The notes under the pieces were generated by a model, which saw nothing but the letters and a program-made list of their open reading frames with translations, was not told the origin of the DNA and ran no database searches. From contig CAZOBJ010000083.1 in NCBI GenBank assembly GCA_964577825.1, positions 1 through 14,357 on the forward strand: a stretch of DNA of 14,357 nucleotides, given 5' to 3'. This document shows positions 1 through 6,672 of the stretch, piece by piece. How positions within the stretch are numbered: the stretch's first letter is position 1; every line of letters begins with the position of its first letter. The DNA comes from CAZOBJ01 sp964577825 (GTDB lineage Bacteria; Planctomycetota; SZUA-567; JAFGNG01). The position numbers and the translations under genes are program-made.

Positions 1-1
1 G

Positions 2-859
2 TACAGCCAGGAATACGGGGCCACCCAGTACGTGCGCCTGGAGAACCAGGCAGGCGAGCTTTGGACCTACTACGCCACCGCGCAGGACGACACCCCGGTC
101 ACCGTGCAGGAGGGCCAGACCATCCAGCGGACGGGCGACGACGCCGTGGTGACCCTCAACGGCGCGTCCCTGTCCACCGACGGCCTGGTGGCGAGCGTCA
201 CCACGCCGGACTTCACCGGGCGGCTGGTGTTCAACGAGGGCGAGCTCGGCGAGACGATCATCGCCCAGGCCGGGCACGACGTGGGCGCGCTCTACAGCCG
301 GGCCACGGCGCTCCAGGCCGTGGAGGACGCGGCCACGCCGACGATCACGAACACCTTCAGCTACGCCACCAACGCCCGCCACGTGACCGAGGAGACCCTG
401 GACAACTTCGTGGGCGGCATGCAGTTCCAGCTGGGCGAGAACGACGGCGACCAGTCGCGCACCGTGTACGGCATCCCCAGCATGGCCGTGCCCAACCTCG
501 GGCAGGTGCAGGTGGGCGAGACCCTGTACACGCTCCAGGACGTGCTCGGCGGCGGCGACGCGAGCCTGGCCAAGGACCCGGTCACCGCCATGAAGGTGGT
601 CGCGCAGGCGATCACGGACGTGTCCAGCCTGCGCGCGCGACTGGGCGCGTTCCAGAAGAACATGCTCCAGACGAACATCAACAGCCTGAACGTCGCCGTG
701 GAGAACATCGTGAGCACCGAGAGCGCCATCCGCGACGCGAACATGGCTGCGGAGATGTCCGAGTACACCAAGAACCAGATCCTGGTGCAGGCGGGCACCG
801 CGATGCTGGCCCAGGCGAACGTGGTCAGCCAAAACGTGCTGGAGCTCTTGCGCGGCTGA
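2..859 (+). CDS. Flagellin, C-terminal 285 residues (5' truncated by window edge)
   Basis: The frame is open from base 2 and continues off the left edge, so the true start is not in the window; the GTG at 32 is internal. The last ~75 residues are a clear flagellin C-terminal helical domain (D0/D1): LGAFQKNMLQTNINSLNVA, then ESAIRDANMAAEMSEYTKNQ and a hydrophobic repeat ending in NVLELLRG. Upstream is a variable surface region with a flagellin_IN-like strand motif (GRLVFNEGELGE, about bases 218-253). The start of the visible part (YSQEYGATQYVRLE) looks like the conserved stretch just after the N-terminal coil in bacterial flagellins. The product is the secreted subunit of the flagellar filament. 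Codons are extremely GC-rich at third positions. No other flagellar gene is visible. The family is certain; the exact paralogue cannot be told. Confidence 0.95.
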   Translation, partial: YSQEYGATQYVRLENQAGELWTYYATAQDDTPVTVQEGQTIQRTGDDAVVTLNGASLSTDGLVASVTTPDFTGRLVFNEGELGETIIAQAGHDVGALYSRATALQAVEDAATPTITNTFSYATNARHVTEETLDNFVGGMQFQLGENDGDQSRTVYGIPSMAVPNLGQVQVGETLYTLQDVLGGGDASLAKDPVTAMKVVAQAITDVSSLRARLGAFQKNMLQTNINSLNVAVENIVSTESAIRDANMAAEMSEYTKNQILVQAGTAMLAQANVVSQNVLELLRG

Positions 860-876
860 GCAGGGCCGCTGCGCGT

Positions 877-901
877 GCGGCGCCGTTCGGGCGGACGCCG
901 C
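877..901 (+). terminator. GC-rich hairpin after flagellin, candidate terminator
   Basis: GCGGCG (877-882) pairs with CGCCGC (896-901), and CCG (883-885) continues the stem with CGG (892-894) around a TTCGGG loop and one bulged A. It starts 17 bases after the flagellin stop. There is no T-run, so intrinsic termination is only inferred. Confidence 0.35.
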
Positions 902-1057
902 TTCGGTCGCAGACGTCGCGCGCCCGCACGCTCCGTCCGCGTGTCCTTGCATATGGATGTAGTCTAGGAAGTGTGTCGCGGCTCGTGCGCGGGTCGTGCG
1001 CGCCTCGCCCCGGGGGGCCTCCCGCTCCTCTCGTAGGGCCGACCCCCCATGCCCGCG

Positions 1058-1372
1058 TCCCTCACCCCGGCCCTCTCCCGCAGGGAGAGAGAGAAGCGTC
1101 CCTCACCCCGGCCCTCTCCCAGGGGGGGAGGGAGACCTGCCCAAGGCGGACCGGCTGTCCCCCTCCCTTCGGGAGGGGGTAGGGGGAGGGAGAGGTTGTC
1201 TTCGCCCGATGACTGCGCGCAGGATGATGCGCAACGTCCCTCACCCCGGCCCTCTCCCGGGGGGAGAGGGAGAAGCGTCCCTCACCCCGGCCCTCTCCCG
1301 GGGGGAGAGGGAGAACCGCCCAGGGCGCGCCGGGTGTCCCCCTCCCTCCGGGAGGGGGATAGGGGGAGGGAA
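1058..1372. repeat. 179-bp tandem duplication of C/G-rich hairpin units
   Basis: Two unit types are seen. Type A begins TCCCTCACCCCGGCCCTCTC and folds through CTCTCCC/GGGAGAG; copies start at 1058, 1099, 1237 and 1278. Type B is CCCCCTCCC, a 3-base loop, then GGGAGGGGG and a further G-rich tail; copies start at 1158 and 1337. Every element recurs exactly 179 bases later (1058/1237, 1099/1278, 1158/1337), so an A-A-B block has been tandemly duplicated and has since diverged a little. This stretch has open frames in several phases (proline/arginine-rich low-complexity peptides), but they are not genes. Such units recall dispersed intergenic palindromes of high-GC genomes. The rest of the 860-1466 gap shows no gene. 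Confidence 0.8.
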
Positions 1373-1466
1373 ATTCATGGCTCCCCGGCTTGCGGGGGCA
1401 TGGAATGCGGCAGGTCGTCTTCGAGACGGCGGCAATTGGTGCGCTAGAGAATTGTGGAGAAAAGGC

Positions 1467-1783
1467 TCAGGCTACGACGTCCAGGTGCACGCCATCCTTC
1501 GGGGCCTCGGGTGCGGGCTCCTCGGGCAGGGCGTCGGGAGGGGGCTCCTCGTCGCGCTCGCGGCGTCGGCGCCTGGGTCGGCGCTGGGCGCCGCCCTTGC
1601 GATCATGGGCGCTCGTGACCGGAACCGTGGGCACTTCCACCTCGCGTCTCCTGACCTCGCGGTCGCCGGGGCGGGTGCGTCGGTCGTCTCCCCCTTCAGA
1701 CGCGCCGCCCGCTCGCCGTCCATGCGCACCCCCGCCCCTTCGGGCCTTCGACCGGGACCGTCTTTGGGCCCCGATCCCTCCAT
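1467..1783 (-). pseudogene. Possible small frameshifted gene, unknown product
   Basis: Seen on the minus strand downstream of the MFS gene. One frame, starting at GTG 1729 or ATG 1723 (or ATG 1783), begins MDGERAARLKGETTDAPAPA with strongly GC third positions. After about 22 codons that signal moves to another frame, which runs to TGA at 1469-1467 and reads about EVEVPTVPVTSAHDRKGG, a run of arginines, EEPPPDALPEEPAPEAPKDG and finally HLDVVA. The second frame is open from 1802 but has no convincing start. Together they look like one roughly 85-residue basic/acidic low-complexity protein broken by a frameshift near 1650-1665, either real or a sequencing error. I do not recognise a family. It could also be chance openness in GC-rich DNA. 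Confidence 0.3.
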
Positions 1784-1856
1784 GTATATGTACGGCAGGG
1801 AGCTACAGAGACTTGAGGGATTGTGGCCGCCCGCGGGAGGCGACGCGCCGGCCGGG

Positions 1857-3281
1857 CTACGCGTCGGCGGGCTCGTCCTCGGCGGGCGCGGGCGGCCCGT
1901 GCGCGCGTTCGTGCGCGGGCACGTCGTGGGGCTCGATGGCCCCGCGGCTGGAGATGATCGAACGCACCGCCCAACCGACCAAAGGCAGGATCACCAAGTA
2001 GGCCACGGCCGCCCCGAGGAACACCGCGCGGTAGCCCATCTCCAGCTGTACGGACCCGCCCGGCGCCGGGCCCAGCCATCCGGCGGCGCTCGCCCGGGTC
2101 GTGCCCACGGCCAGGAACACCGCGCCCATGCTGCCGGTCAGCCACCCCAGGCTCTTGAACGTGACCGACCAGCCGAGCACTCCGCCGCGCTTCTCCGGCG
2201 GGGTGTTGCGCGTGAGCCAGACCTGGAATACCGGGTCCAACCCCCCGGCCCAAAACATGCATAAGGCGAAGGCAACGAAGAGCCACCCGAATCCAGCGGT
2301 CACTCCCATCAGGCCCGCGAACAGGGCCGCGCCGATGGCCGACAGCCTTCCGATACGCGGCGGGGCGACATGGTCGGCCAGTCGGCTGAGGGTCAGACCC
2401 GCGAGCATGCACGCGACCGCGCCGGTCGCCTGGAGCTGTCCGTTGATCGTAGCCGCGCCCTGGGTGCCGCCGTGCAGGTGCTGGACGAACAACGGCAGGA
2501 TGGGGGTGATGAACCGGCGCGAAAACGAGGTGAACAACATCAGCACAAGCAGCGGCAAGGCCGGGCCCAGCCGCGGCAGGCGCAGGCGCAGCCTACGCCG
2601 CCGGGGCACGGTCTGTGCGGCGTCGCGCAGCGGCGGCTGGAAGTCCTCGCGCACCCCGAACACGATGAGGCAGCCGCTGGTGAACAGGAGCCCCCCCGAG
2701 AGCTTGAAGCTCGTCGCATACCCGAAGGCGTCCGCGCACATCCCGCCCAACAGGGCGCCGGTGAGCATGCCTCCGAACACGGCCGAGGAGAGTGCGCCAA
2801 AGGCCAGTCCATGTCGACGCTCCGGGGTGGACACGGCCACCAGCGTCAGGGCGGCGGTCACCGTGCCGGTGAGCGCGCCCTGGAGGAAGCGAAGCGCCAA
2901 CAACTGGCCCACCGAGGACACCAGCCCCATGGAGAAGATGATGACCGCGCCGCTGAAGTTCGCGCGCAGCATCATCAGCCGCCGGCCGTACCGATCGGCG
3001 AGCATCCCCCAGATGGGGGCCGCGAACGCCATGGCCAGGGACGCCCCGCCCATGAACACGCCGGTGTACAGCTTGACGGCCTCCTGGTCGGTGACACCCA
3101 GGTCCTCCTGCATGTAGTAGCTGACGAACGGCAGCGCGAAATTGAACCCGCTGATGGACAGCAGTTGCGACAACCACACGAACACCAGGTTGCGTTGCCA
3201 GGAGATGCGCGGCGGGGGTGGCCTCGAACCGTTTCCCGAGCCGGGAATCTGCGAACCACCCGAGTCGGAGGGAGCCGGCAT
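1857..3281 (-). CDS. MFS transporter (DHA1-like drug/metabolite efflux type)
   Basis: The protein has 474 residues and about 12 hydrophobic segments, the usual size for a 12-helix major facilitator. Residues 1-30 form a Pro/Ser/Gly-rich cytoplasmic tail. The MFS motif A between helices 2 and 3 is clear: GMLADRYGRR at about 92-101. The central loop (about 215-238) is arginine-rich (PRRRRLRLRLPR), as expected on the inner side. A degenerate second motif (LSRLADHVAP) lies at about 298-307, and the C-terminal ~30 residues are charged and soluble. The ATG overlaps the stop of the DUF151 gene as TGATG (one shared base, 3281), so translation is probably coupled. The fold points to proton-driven export or uptake; the substrate cannot be read from sequence, and the operon partners do not settle it. 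Confidence 0.88.
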   Translation of the reverse strand: MPAPSDSGGSQIPGSGNGSRPPPPRISWQRNLVFVWLSQLLSISGFNFALPFVSYYMQEDLGVTDQEAVKLYTGVFMGGASLAMAFAAPIWGMLADRYGRRLMMLRANFSGAVIIFSMGLVSSVGQLLALRFLQGALTGTVTAALTLVAVSTPERRHGLAFGALSSAVFGGMLTGALLGGMCADAFGYATSFKLSGGLLFTSGCLIVFGVREDFQPPLRDAAQTVPRRRRLRLRLPRLGPALPLLVLMLFTSFSRRFITPILPLFVQHLHGGTQGAATINGQLQATGAVACMLAGLTLSRLADHVAPPRIGRLSAIGAALFAGLMGVTAGFGWLFVAFALCMFWAGGLDPVFQVWLTRNTPPEKRGGVLGWSVTFKSLGWLTGSMGAVFLAVGTTRASAAGWLGPAPGGSVQLEMGYRAVFLGAAVAYLVILPLVGWAVRSIISSRGAIEPHDVPAHERAHGPPAPAEDEPADA

Positions 3282-3721
3282 CAGTCGGCGCTCAGGTCAA
3301 ACACGTGGTCGGCCACGTAGATGGGGCAGTCCACCCGCACGGCGAGGCTGAGCCCGTCCGAGGGCCGGGAGTCGACCACGACTTCGCGGCCGTCCTGCAT
3401 GCGGATGAACAGAAGCGCATAGTACGTGCCCTGGCCGGTGGCGTTCACGCGCAGGTCGTTGACCACCACGCGCTCCAGGGCGCCGCCCATGTGCTCGATC
3501 ACCGACACGAGCAGGTCGTGGGTCATGGGCCGGGGCAGCTCTTCGTCCGAGAGCTTGCGGTTGATCGCGATGGCCTCCACGATATGGATGCCGATGGTGA
3601 GCGTGCGCTCGCCGTCCTTTTCGCGCAGCATCACCAGGGTCGGGGCCTCCTGGGTCTCGCTGATGACCAGGCGCGCGATCTCGCAGGGAATCGGCGTGAA
3701 CTCGTTCTGCTCCGCGCTCAT
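3281..3721 (-). CDS. Bifunctional nuclease family protein (DUF151/BFN)
   Basis: The 146 residues match the usual size of the single-domain DUF151 family, whose studied members have nuclease activity on DNA and RNA. The family signature is seen at the C-terminal end: the VVDSRPSDGLSLAVR stretch followed by CPIYV. The N-terminal half has the strand pattern APTLVMLREKDGERTLTIGI and the MTHDLL region. The ATG at 3721 has a good ribosome site (AAGGGAGG, about 7 bases upstream). It lies 88 bases downstream of pyrD and overlaps the MFS start by one base. No signal peptide or membrane segment is visible, so it should be cytoplasmic. Family is confident; the physiological substrate is not known. Confidence 0.9.
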   Translation of the reverse strand: MSAEQNEFTPIPCEIARLVISETQEAPTLVMLREKDGERTLTIGIHIVEAIAINRKLSDEELPRPMTHDLLVSVIEHMGGALERVVVNDLRVNATGQGTYYALLFIRMQDGREVVVDSRPSDGLSLAVRVDCPIYVADHVFDLSAD

Positions 3722-3809
3722 ACGAGGCCTCCCTTCGCTTGTCCCCGGGTCCGGTCGCTCCGTCCAGCGGCCCTCGAGAGACGCCGCCGGTCAACCTCCG
3801 CCCGCGCCC

Positions 3810-4769
3810 TCAGGCGGGCGGCGCCTCCAGGGCGCCCTGGAGGACGCGCACGGTTTCGCCGTGCTCTTGCAACCAACGGTCCAGCCCGTCGATGAGCTCC
3901 ACGGCGATGCTCGGGCGCACGAAGTTCATGGTCCCCACCTGTACGGCCGCGGCCCCGCAGAGCAGGAACGCCACCACGTCCTCGACGCTGGCGATGCCGC
4001 CCACGCCCACCACGGGCAGGTCCACGGCGTGGGTGACCTGCCACACGAGGCGCAAGGCCACGGGCCGGATGGCCGGACCGCTGAGGCCCCCGGTGACGTT
4101 GGGCAGGAGCGCCCGGCGGCGCTCCACGTCCACGGCCATGCCCAGCAGGGTGTTCGCCACGACCAGGGCATCCGCGCCCGCACGGGCCGCGGCGCGCGCG
4201 ATCTCCGTGACGTCGGTCACATTCGGGCTGAGCTTGACCCACAGCGGCTTGTCCGTGCGCTCGCGCAGCGCGGCCACCAGGTCCGCACAGCTCGACGCGG
4301 ATACGCCGAAAGTCATGCCGCCCTGCTTCACGTTCGGGCAGCTCACGTTCACTTCCAGGGCGTCGACGCGCGGCTCGGCGGCGAGCCGGTCGACCACGGC
4401 CGCGTACTCCTCGATCGTGCTGCCGGCCACGCTTACGACCACGCGCGCGGCGCACGCCTGTAGCGCGGGCAAGCGCTCGCGGCACAGGGCCTCGACCCCG
4501 TCGTTGTGCAGGCCGATGGCGTTGAGCATGCCGGCTGGCGTCTCGGCCACGCGGGGCGGCGGATTGCCCTGCGTAGGGTGCAGGGTCACGCTCTTCGTGA
4601 CGAGGCCGCCCAGCCGGTCCAGGTCCAGGAAGTCCGCGTACTCGTCTCCGGACCCGAACGTGCCCGAGGCCGTGAGCACCGGGTTCGCGAGCGCGAGGGC
4701 GCCCACCTGGGTGCCCAGACGCTGCGCGTCGCGCGGGGCCGGGGTCGGCCTCGGGTCAGCCGCGCTCAT
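3810..4769 (-). CDS. pyrD: Dihydroorotate dehydrogenase, class 1B catalytic subunit
   Basis: Oxidises dihydroorotate to orotate in pyrimidine synthesis, using FMN in a cytoplasmic TIM barrel. The 319-residue protein shows the class 1 hallmarks: ALANPVLTASGTFG (about 26-39), TKSVTLHP (58-65), the active-site loop EVNVSCPNVKQGG (139-151) with catalytic Cys144, the LWVKLSPN strand (176-183), and the FMN-phosphate loops VVGVGGI (253-259) and AAAVQVGT (273-280). Cysteine as catalytic base and overall similarity point to the NAD-linked 1B type, which normally works with PyrK; no pyrK is in this window. ATG 4769 is chosen because GAGGAGG lies 6 bases upstream and homology starts soon after; an in-frame ATG at 4910 would bury the gene in lspA. 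The start overlaps the end of lspA by 14 bases. Confidence 0.94.
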   Translation of the reverse strand: MSAADPRPTPAPRDAQRLGTQVGALALANPVLTASGTFGSGDEYADFLDLDRLGGLVTKSVTLHPTQGNPPPRVAETPAGMLNAIGLHNDGVEALCRERLPALQACAARVVVSVAGSTIEEYAAVVDRLAAEPRVDALEVNVSCPNVKQGGMTFGVSASSCADLVAALRERTDKPLWVKLSPNVTDVTEIARAAARAGADALVVANTLLGMAVDVERRRALLPNVTGGLSGPAIRPVALRLVWQVTHAVDLPVVGVGGIASVEDVVAFLLCGAAAVQVGTMNFVRPSIAVELIDGLDRWLQEHGETVRVLQGALEAPPA

Positions 4770-5277
4770 CGGGTTCCTCCTCGGCGTGGCGGCCTCCGGC
4801 GAGCGCAGCCACGGCCAGCGCGGCCGCGCCCAGGGTGATGCCCGCGTCGGCCACGTTGAACGTAGGCCACCAGGCGAGCCACCCCTGAAGGTCCAGGAAG
4901 TCGCGCACATGGCCCCAGGCCAGCCGGTCGGCGCCGTTGGCGATCGCGCCGCCCACGAGCAGGCCGAACGCCCACGCGGGCGCCTGCCAGCCCGGGCGCA
5001 AGGCCAGGACTACGAGCACCGCGGCCACGCACACGGTGACCGCCAGCAGGATCGCGTTCCCGTAGGGCAGGCCGGCGAACAGGCTGAAGGCCGCGCCCGT
5101 ATTCGCGCGCGGGGTCAGGCGCACCACCCCGGGCACCAGCGCCGCCGAGTCGCCCGGGACCAGGGAGCCGAACACCGCCCACTTGGTCCCCTGGTCCAGG
5201 GCCACGACCACCGCGGCAGTGGCGCCCAGCAGGGCCAGTCGCCTCAGGCGCTCTCGGTTTCCTGGTTCTGTTTGCAT
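4756..5277 (-). CDS. lspA: Lipoprotein signal peptidase (signal peptidase II)
   Basis: Inner-membrane aspartyl protease that cleaves the signal peptide of diacylglyceryl-prolipoproteins. The 173 residues contain four hydrophobic segments (about 12-30, 70-93, 100-115 and 145-161). Family motifs are in order: DQGTKW (28-33), the N-x-GAAFSLF box (59-67), GGAIANGADR (109-118) with catalytic Asp117, and FNVADAGI (140-147) with catalytic Asp144. The loop between the two aspartates is somewhat long. The second motif has NGADR where NLIDR is common, but the Asp-Arg pair is intact. ATG 5277 places the start just before the first membrane helix and overlaps the 3' end of dksA by 34 bases; an ATG at 5340 would extend deeper into that gene without evident homology. 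It belongs to the dksA-lspA-pyrD operon. Confidence 0.94.
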   Translation of the reverse strand: MQTEPGNRERLRRLALLGATAAVVVALDQGTKWAVFGSLVPGDSAALVPGVVRLTPRANTGAAFSLFAGLPYGNAILLAVTVCVAAVLVVLALRPGWQAPAWAFGLLVGGAIANGADRLAWGHVRDFLDLQGWLAWWPTFNVADAGITLGAAALAVAALAGGRHAEEEPDERG

Positions 5278-5633
5278 GTCACGCACAAAGAGGCGTAGGG
5301 GCGGATGCGCAGCCGGCGGGGCGCAATGGACTGGCCGCATCCCTCGCAGATGCCGTAGGCGCCAGCCTCCATGCGCTCGAGGGCCTCGTCGATCTGCGCG
5401 ATGATCTCGTTCGCGTTCTCCAGGCGGCCCAGGGTGAACTCCTGCTCAAAGGCGTCGCTGCCGCGGTCGGCCATGTGCTGGGGCACGGTGGACAGGTTGC
5501 CGTTGTCGGACTTGCTGTCGCCGATGAGCGCCTCGCGGGCCATGGCGTCCGAGTCGCCCATGAGCTCGCAGCGCAGTTGCAGCATGCGCTTGCGCAGGGC
5601 GCCCCGCTCGCGCTTGGTCAGGGCTTGGGGCAA
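5244..5633 (-). CDS. DksA/TraR-family C4 zinc-finger protein
   Basis: This family binds the secondary channel of RNA polymerase and tunes promoter output. The 129-residue protein has an N-terminal helix (about 1-30), a coiled coil with EFTLGRLENANEIIAQIDEA, and a four-cysteine zinc finger CEGC-x17-CVTC (Cys96, 99, 117, 120) with the typical RLRIRPYASLC spacing. The coiled-coil tip reads ADRGSDAFEQEF instead of the DxxDxA of E. coli DksA, so it may be a family member with different effects. I chose TTG at 5633: GAGGAGG lies 6 bases upstream and the promoter at 5667-5695 would start RNA near 5660. The in-frame GTG at 5657 would leave almost no leader and no ribosome site. It is the first gene of the minus-strand operon. 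Confidence 0.9.
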   Translation of the reverse strand: MPQALTKRERGALRKRMLQLRCELMGDSDAMAREALIGDSKSDNGNLSTVPQHMADRGSDAFEQEFTLGRLENANEIIAQIDEALERMEAGAYGICEGCGQSIAPRRLRIRPYASLCVTCKQNQETESA

Positions 5634-5666
5634 GGTCGTCTCCTCCTCTCGCTGCACAGGCCCATG

Positions 5667-5695
5667 ATGATAGCGCGCACATGTGCGCCGGTCAA
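5667..5695 (-). promoter_or_regulatory. Sigma70-type promoter of the dksA-lspA-pyrD operon with palindromic spacer
   Basis: On the minus strand TTGACC (5695-5690), a 17-base spacer, then TATCAT (5672-5667): 5/6 and 5/6 matches with ideal spacing. Transcription would begin near 5660, 27 bases before the TTG start. The spacer holds a perfect 14-bp palindrome, GCGCACATGTGCGC (5675-5688), in operator position. Confidence 0.75.
5675..5688. promoter_or_regulatory. Perfect 14-bp palindrome, candidate operator
   Basis: GCGCACATGTGCGC equals its own reverse complement and lies wholly between the -35 and -10 boxes of the minus-strand promoter. A dimeric repressor bound here would block RNA polymerase. 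The binding protein is unknown. Palindromes of this length can arise by chance in GC-rich DNA, but the placement is telling. Confidence 0.5.
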
Positions 5696-5730
5696 GACCA
5701 ATGCCGCCCTCCGCCGCGCGCCGCAGGACA

Positions 5731-5759
5731 TTGCGTTGCGCGCGCGGTCCGGGTACCAT
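5731..5759 (+). promoter_or_regulatory. Weak candidate promoter for dapF
   Basis: TTGCGT (5731-5736), 17 bases, TACCAT (5754-5759). The -10 matches 4/6 and the -35 only 3/6. RNA would start near 5766, just ahead of the ribosome site at 5767-5774. It lies in the 145-base gap shared with the divergent operon. Confidence 0.3.
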
Positions 5760-5778
5760 GCGAACCGGGAGGAGCCCC

Positions 5779-6582
5779 ATGATCCGCTTCTGGAAGATGG
5801 TCGGCGCGGGCAACGATTTCGTGGTGCTCGACAACCGGGACGCGCTCGTGGCCGAGGCGGACAAGCCGGCCTTCGCGCGGCGCGTGTGCCCGCGCGCCAT
5901 GGGGGTTGGGGCGGACGGGGTGCTCTTCGTCGAGCCCTCCGAGACCGCGGACTACCGGCTGCGTATCTTTAACCCGGACGGCAGCGAGGCGGAGATGTGC
6001 GGGAACGGCGCGCGGTGCGCGGCGCGGTTCGCGCACGCGCACGACATCGCCCCGGACGCGCAGCGCGTGCAGACCCTGGCCGGCGTGGTGACCGCGACGC
6101 TGGTCGAGGACGGCGCGCGCGTGGGCCTGCCCCGGGTCGGCGCGCTCGCGTACATCGAGGCGCTCGAGTTCGCGCACGAGACCCGGCCCGCCTGGCGCAT
6201 CGACACGGGCGTGCCGCACGTGGTCGTGTCCGTGGACGATGTGCAGGCCGTCTCCGTGCGCGCCTGGGGCCGGGCCATCCGCACGCATCCGGACTTCGCG
6301 CCCGCGGGCGCGAACGCGGACTTCCTGGCCCGCGGCGCGCAGGGCGGCGTGGACCTGCGCACGTACGAGCGCGGCGTGGAGGACGAGACGCTCGCCTGTG
6401 GCACCGGGGCCGTGGCCGCGGCGCTCGTGGCCGCGCGCGTCTGGGGGCTGGCGAGCCCGGTGACGGTGCGCACCCGGTCGGGCGAGAGCCTGCGCGTGCA
6501 TTTTCGGCCCCAGGGCGACGCGTTTGCGGACGTGGCCCTGGAGGGGCCCGTGCGCCTCGTATACCGGGGCGAGCTCGCCTGA
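5779..6582 (+). CDS. dapF: Diaminopimelate epimerase
   Basis: Converts LL- to meso-diaminopimelate for lysine and peptidoglycan synthesis, in the cytoplasm, by a two-cysteine racemisation. The 267-residue protein has both half-sites: MVGAGNDFVVLDN (7-19), MGVGADGV (41-48), FNPDGSEAEMCGNGARC (64-80) with Cys74, and YERGVEDETLACGTGA (196-211) with Cys207. Length fits the family. ATG 5779 follows GGGAGGAG by 5 bases and matches the conserved MIRFWKMVGAGND start; upstream in-frame ATGs (5683, 5758) would cover the intergenic promoter region. It is divergent from the dksA operon. Its last 50 codons are duplicated at 10039-10192 (see repeat). The copy here is the intact one. Confidence 0.95.
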   Translation: MIRFWKMVGAGNDFVVLDNRDALVAEADKPAFARRVCPRAMGVGADGVLFVEPSETADYRLRIFNPDGSEAEMCGNGARCAARFAHAHDIAPDAQRVQTLAGVVTATLVEDGARVGLPRVGALAYIEALEFAHETRPAWRIDTGVPHVVVSVDDVQAVSVRAWGRAIRTHPDFAPAGANADFLARGAQGGVDLRTYERGVEDETLACGTGAVAAALVAARVWGLASPVTVRTRSGESLRVHFRPQGDAFADVALEGPVRLVYRGELA

Positions 6583-6597
6583 GGCGCGGCGCGCGCC
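6429..6597 (+). repeat. Direct repeat copy 1: 3' end of intact dapF
   Basis: Bases 6429-6590 match 10039-10200 at a fixed offset of 3610 with 8 differences in 162 bases (95% identity). With a one-base gap the match extends to about 6597, exactly where the sigma54-like promoter of the hemerythrin gene starts. Five of the eight differences are synonymous in the dapF frame; three change residues (Thr/Ile, Glu/Gly, Gln/Arg). Confidence 0.9.
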
Positions 6598-6613
6598 TGG
6601 CACGTGCCTTGCA
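6598..6613 (+). promoter_or_regulatory. Sigma54 (RpoN) promoter of the hemerythrin gene
   Basis: TGGCACG (6598-6604), four bases, TTGCA (6609-6613) matches the -24/-12 consensus TGGCACG-N4-TTGCW completely. The GG and GC pairs are separated by the required 10 bases. RNA would start near 6624, giving a leader of about 50 bases to ATG 6673. No upstream activator site was recognised, and part of the match is the GGCACGTGCC palindrome, so chance is possible. Confidence 0.6.
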
Positions 6614-6672
6614 GCGGCAGCTTGCTCATCGGAGACCTGTCCGGTTCGAAGACCAGAGCAAAGGAGAACCCC

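Noticed and set aside
1058..1372. Repeat cluster considered as a CRISPR array
   Set aside because: Spacing is irregular (41, 59, 79 and 41 bases between units), units are self-complementary C/G runs of two types, spacers are themselves duplicated, and no cas gene is near.
1820..1856. GC-rich imperfect palindrome after the MFS stop as a terminator
   Set aside because: The stem has several mismatches and no T-run on the minus strand.
996..2264. Long plus-strand frames through 1000-2260, rich in Pro, Arg and Gly
   Set aside because: They run through the hairpin repeats and the antisense of the MFS gene; the repetitive peptide text reflects the repeats.
5244..5900. Longer dksA-like reading from an ATG at 5900
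   Set aside because: It would cross the promoter and overlap dapF; the extra N-terminal residues have no family similarity, while TTG 5633 has a good ribosome site.
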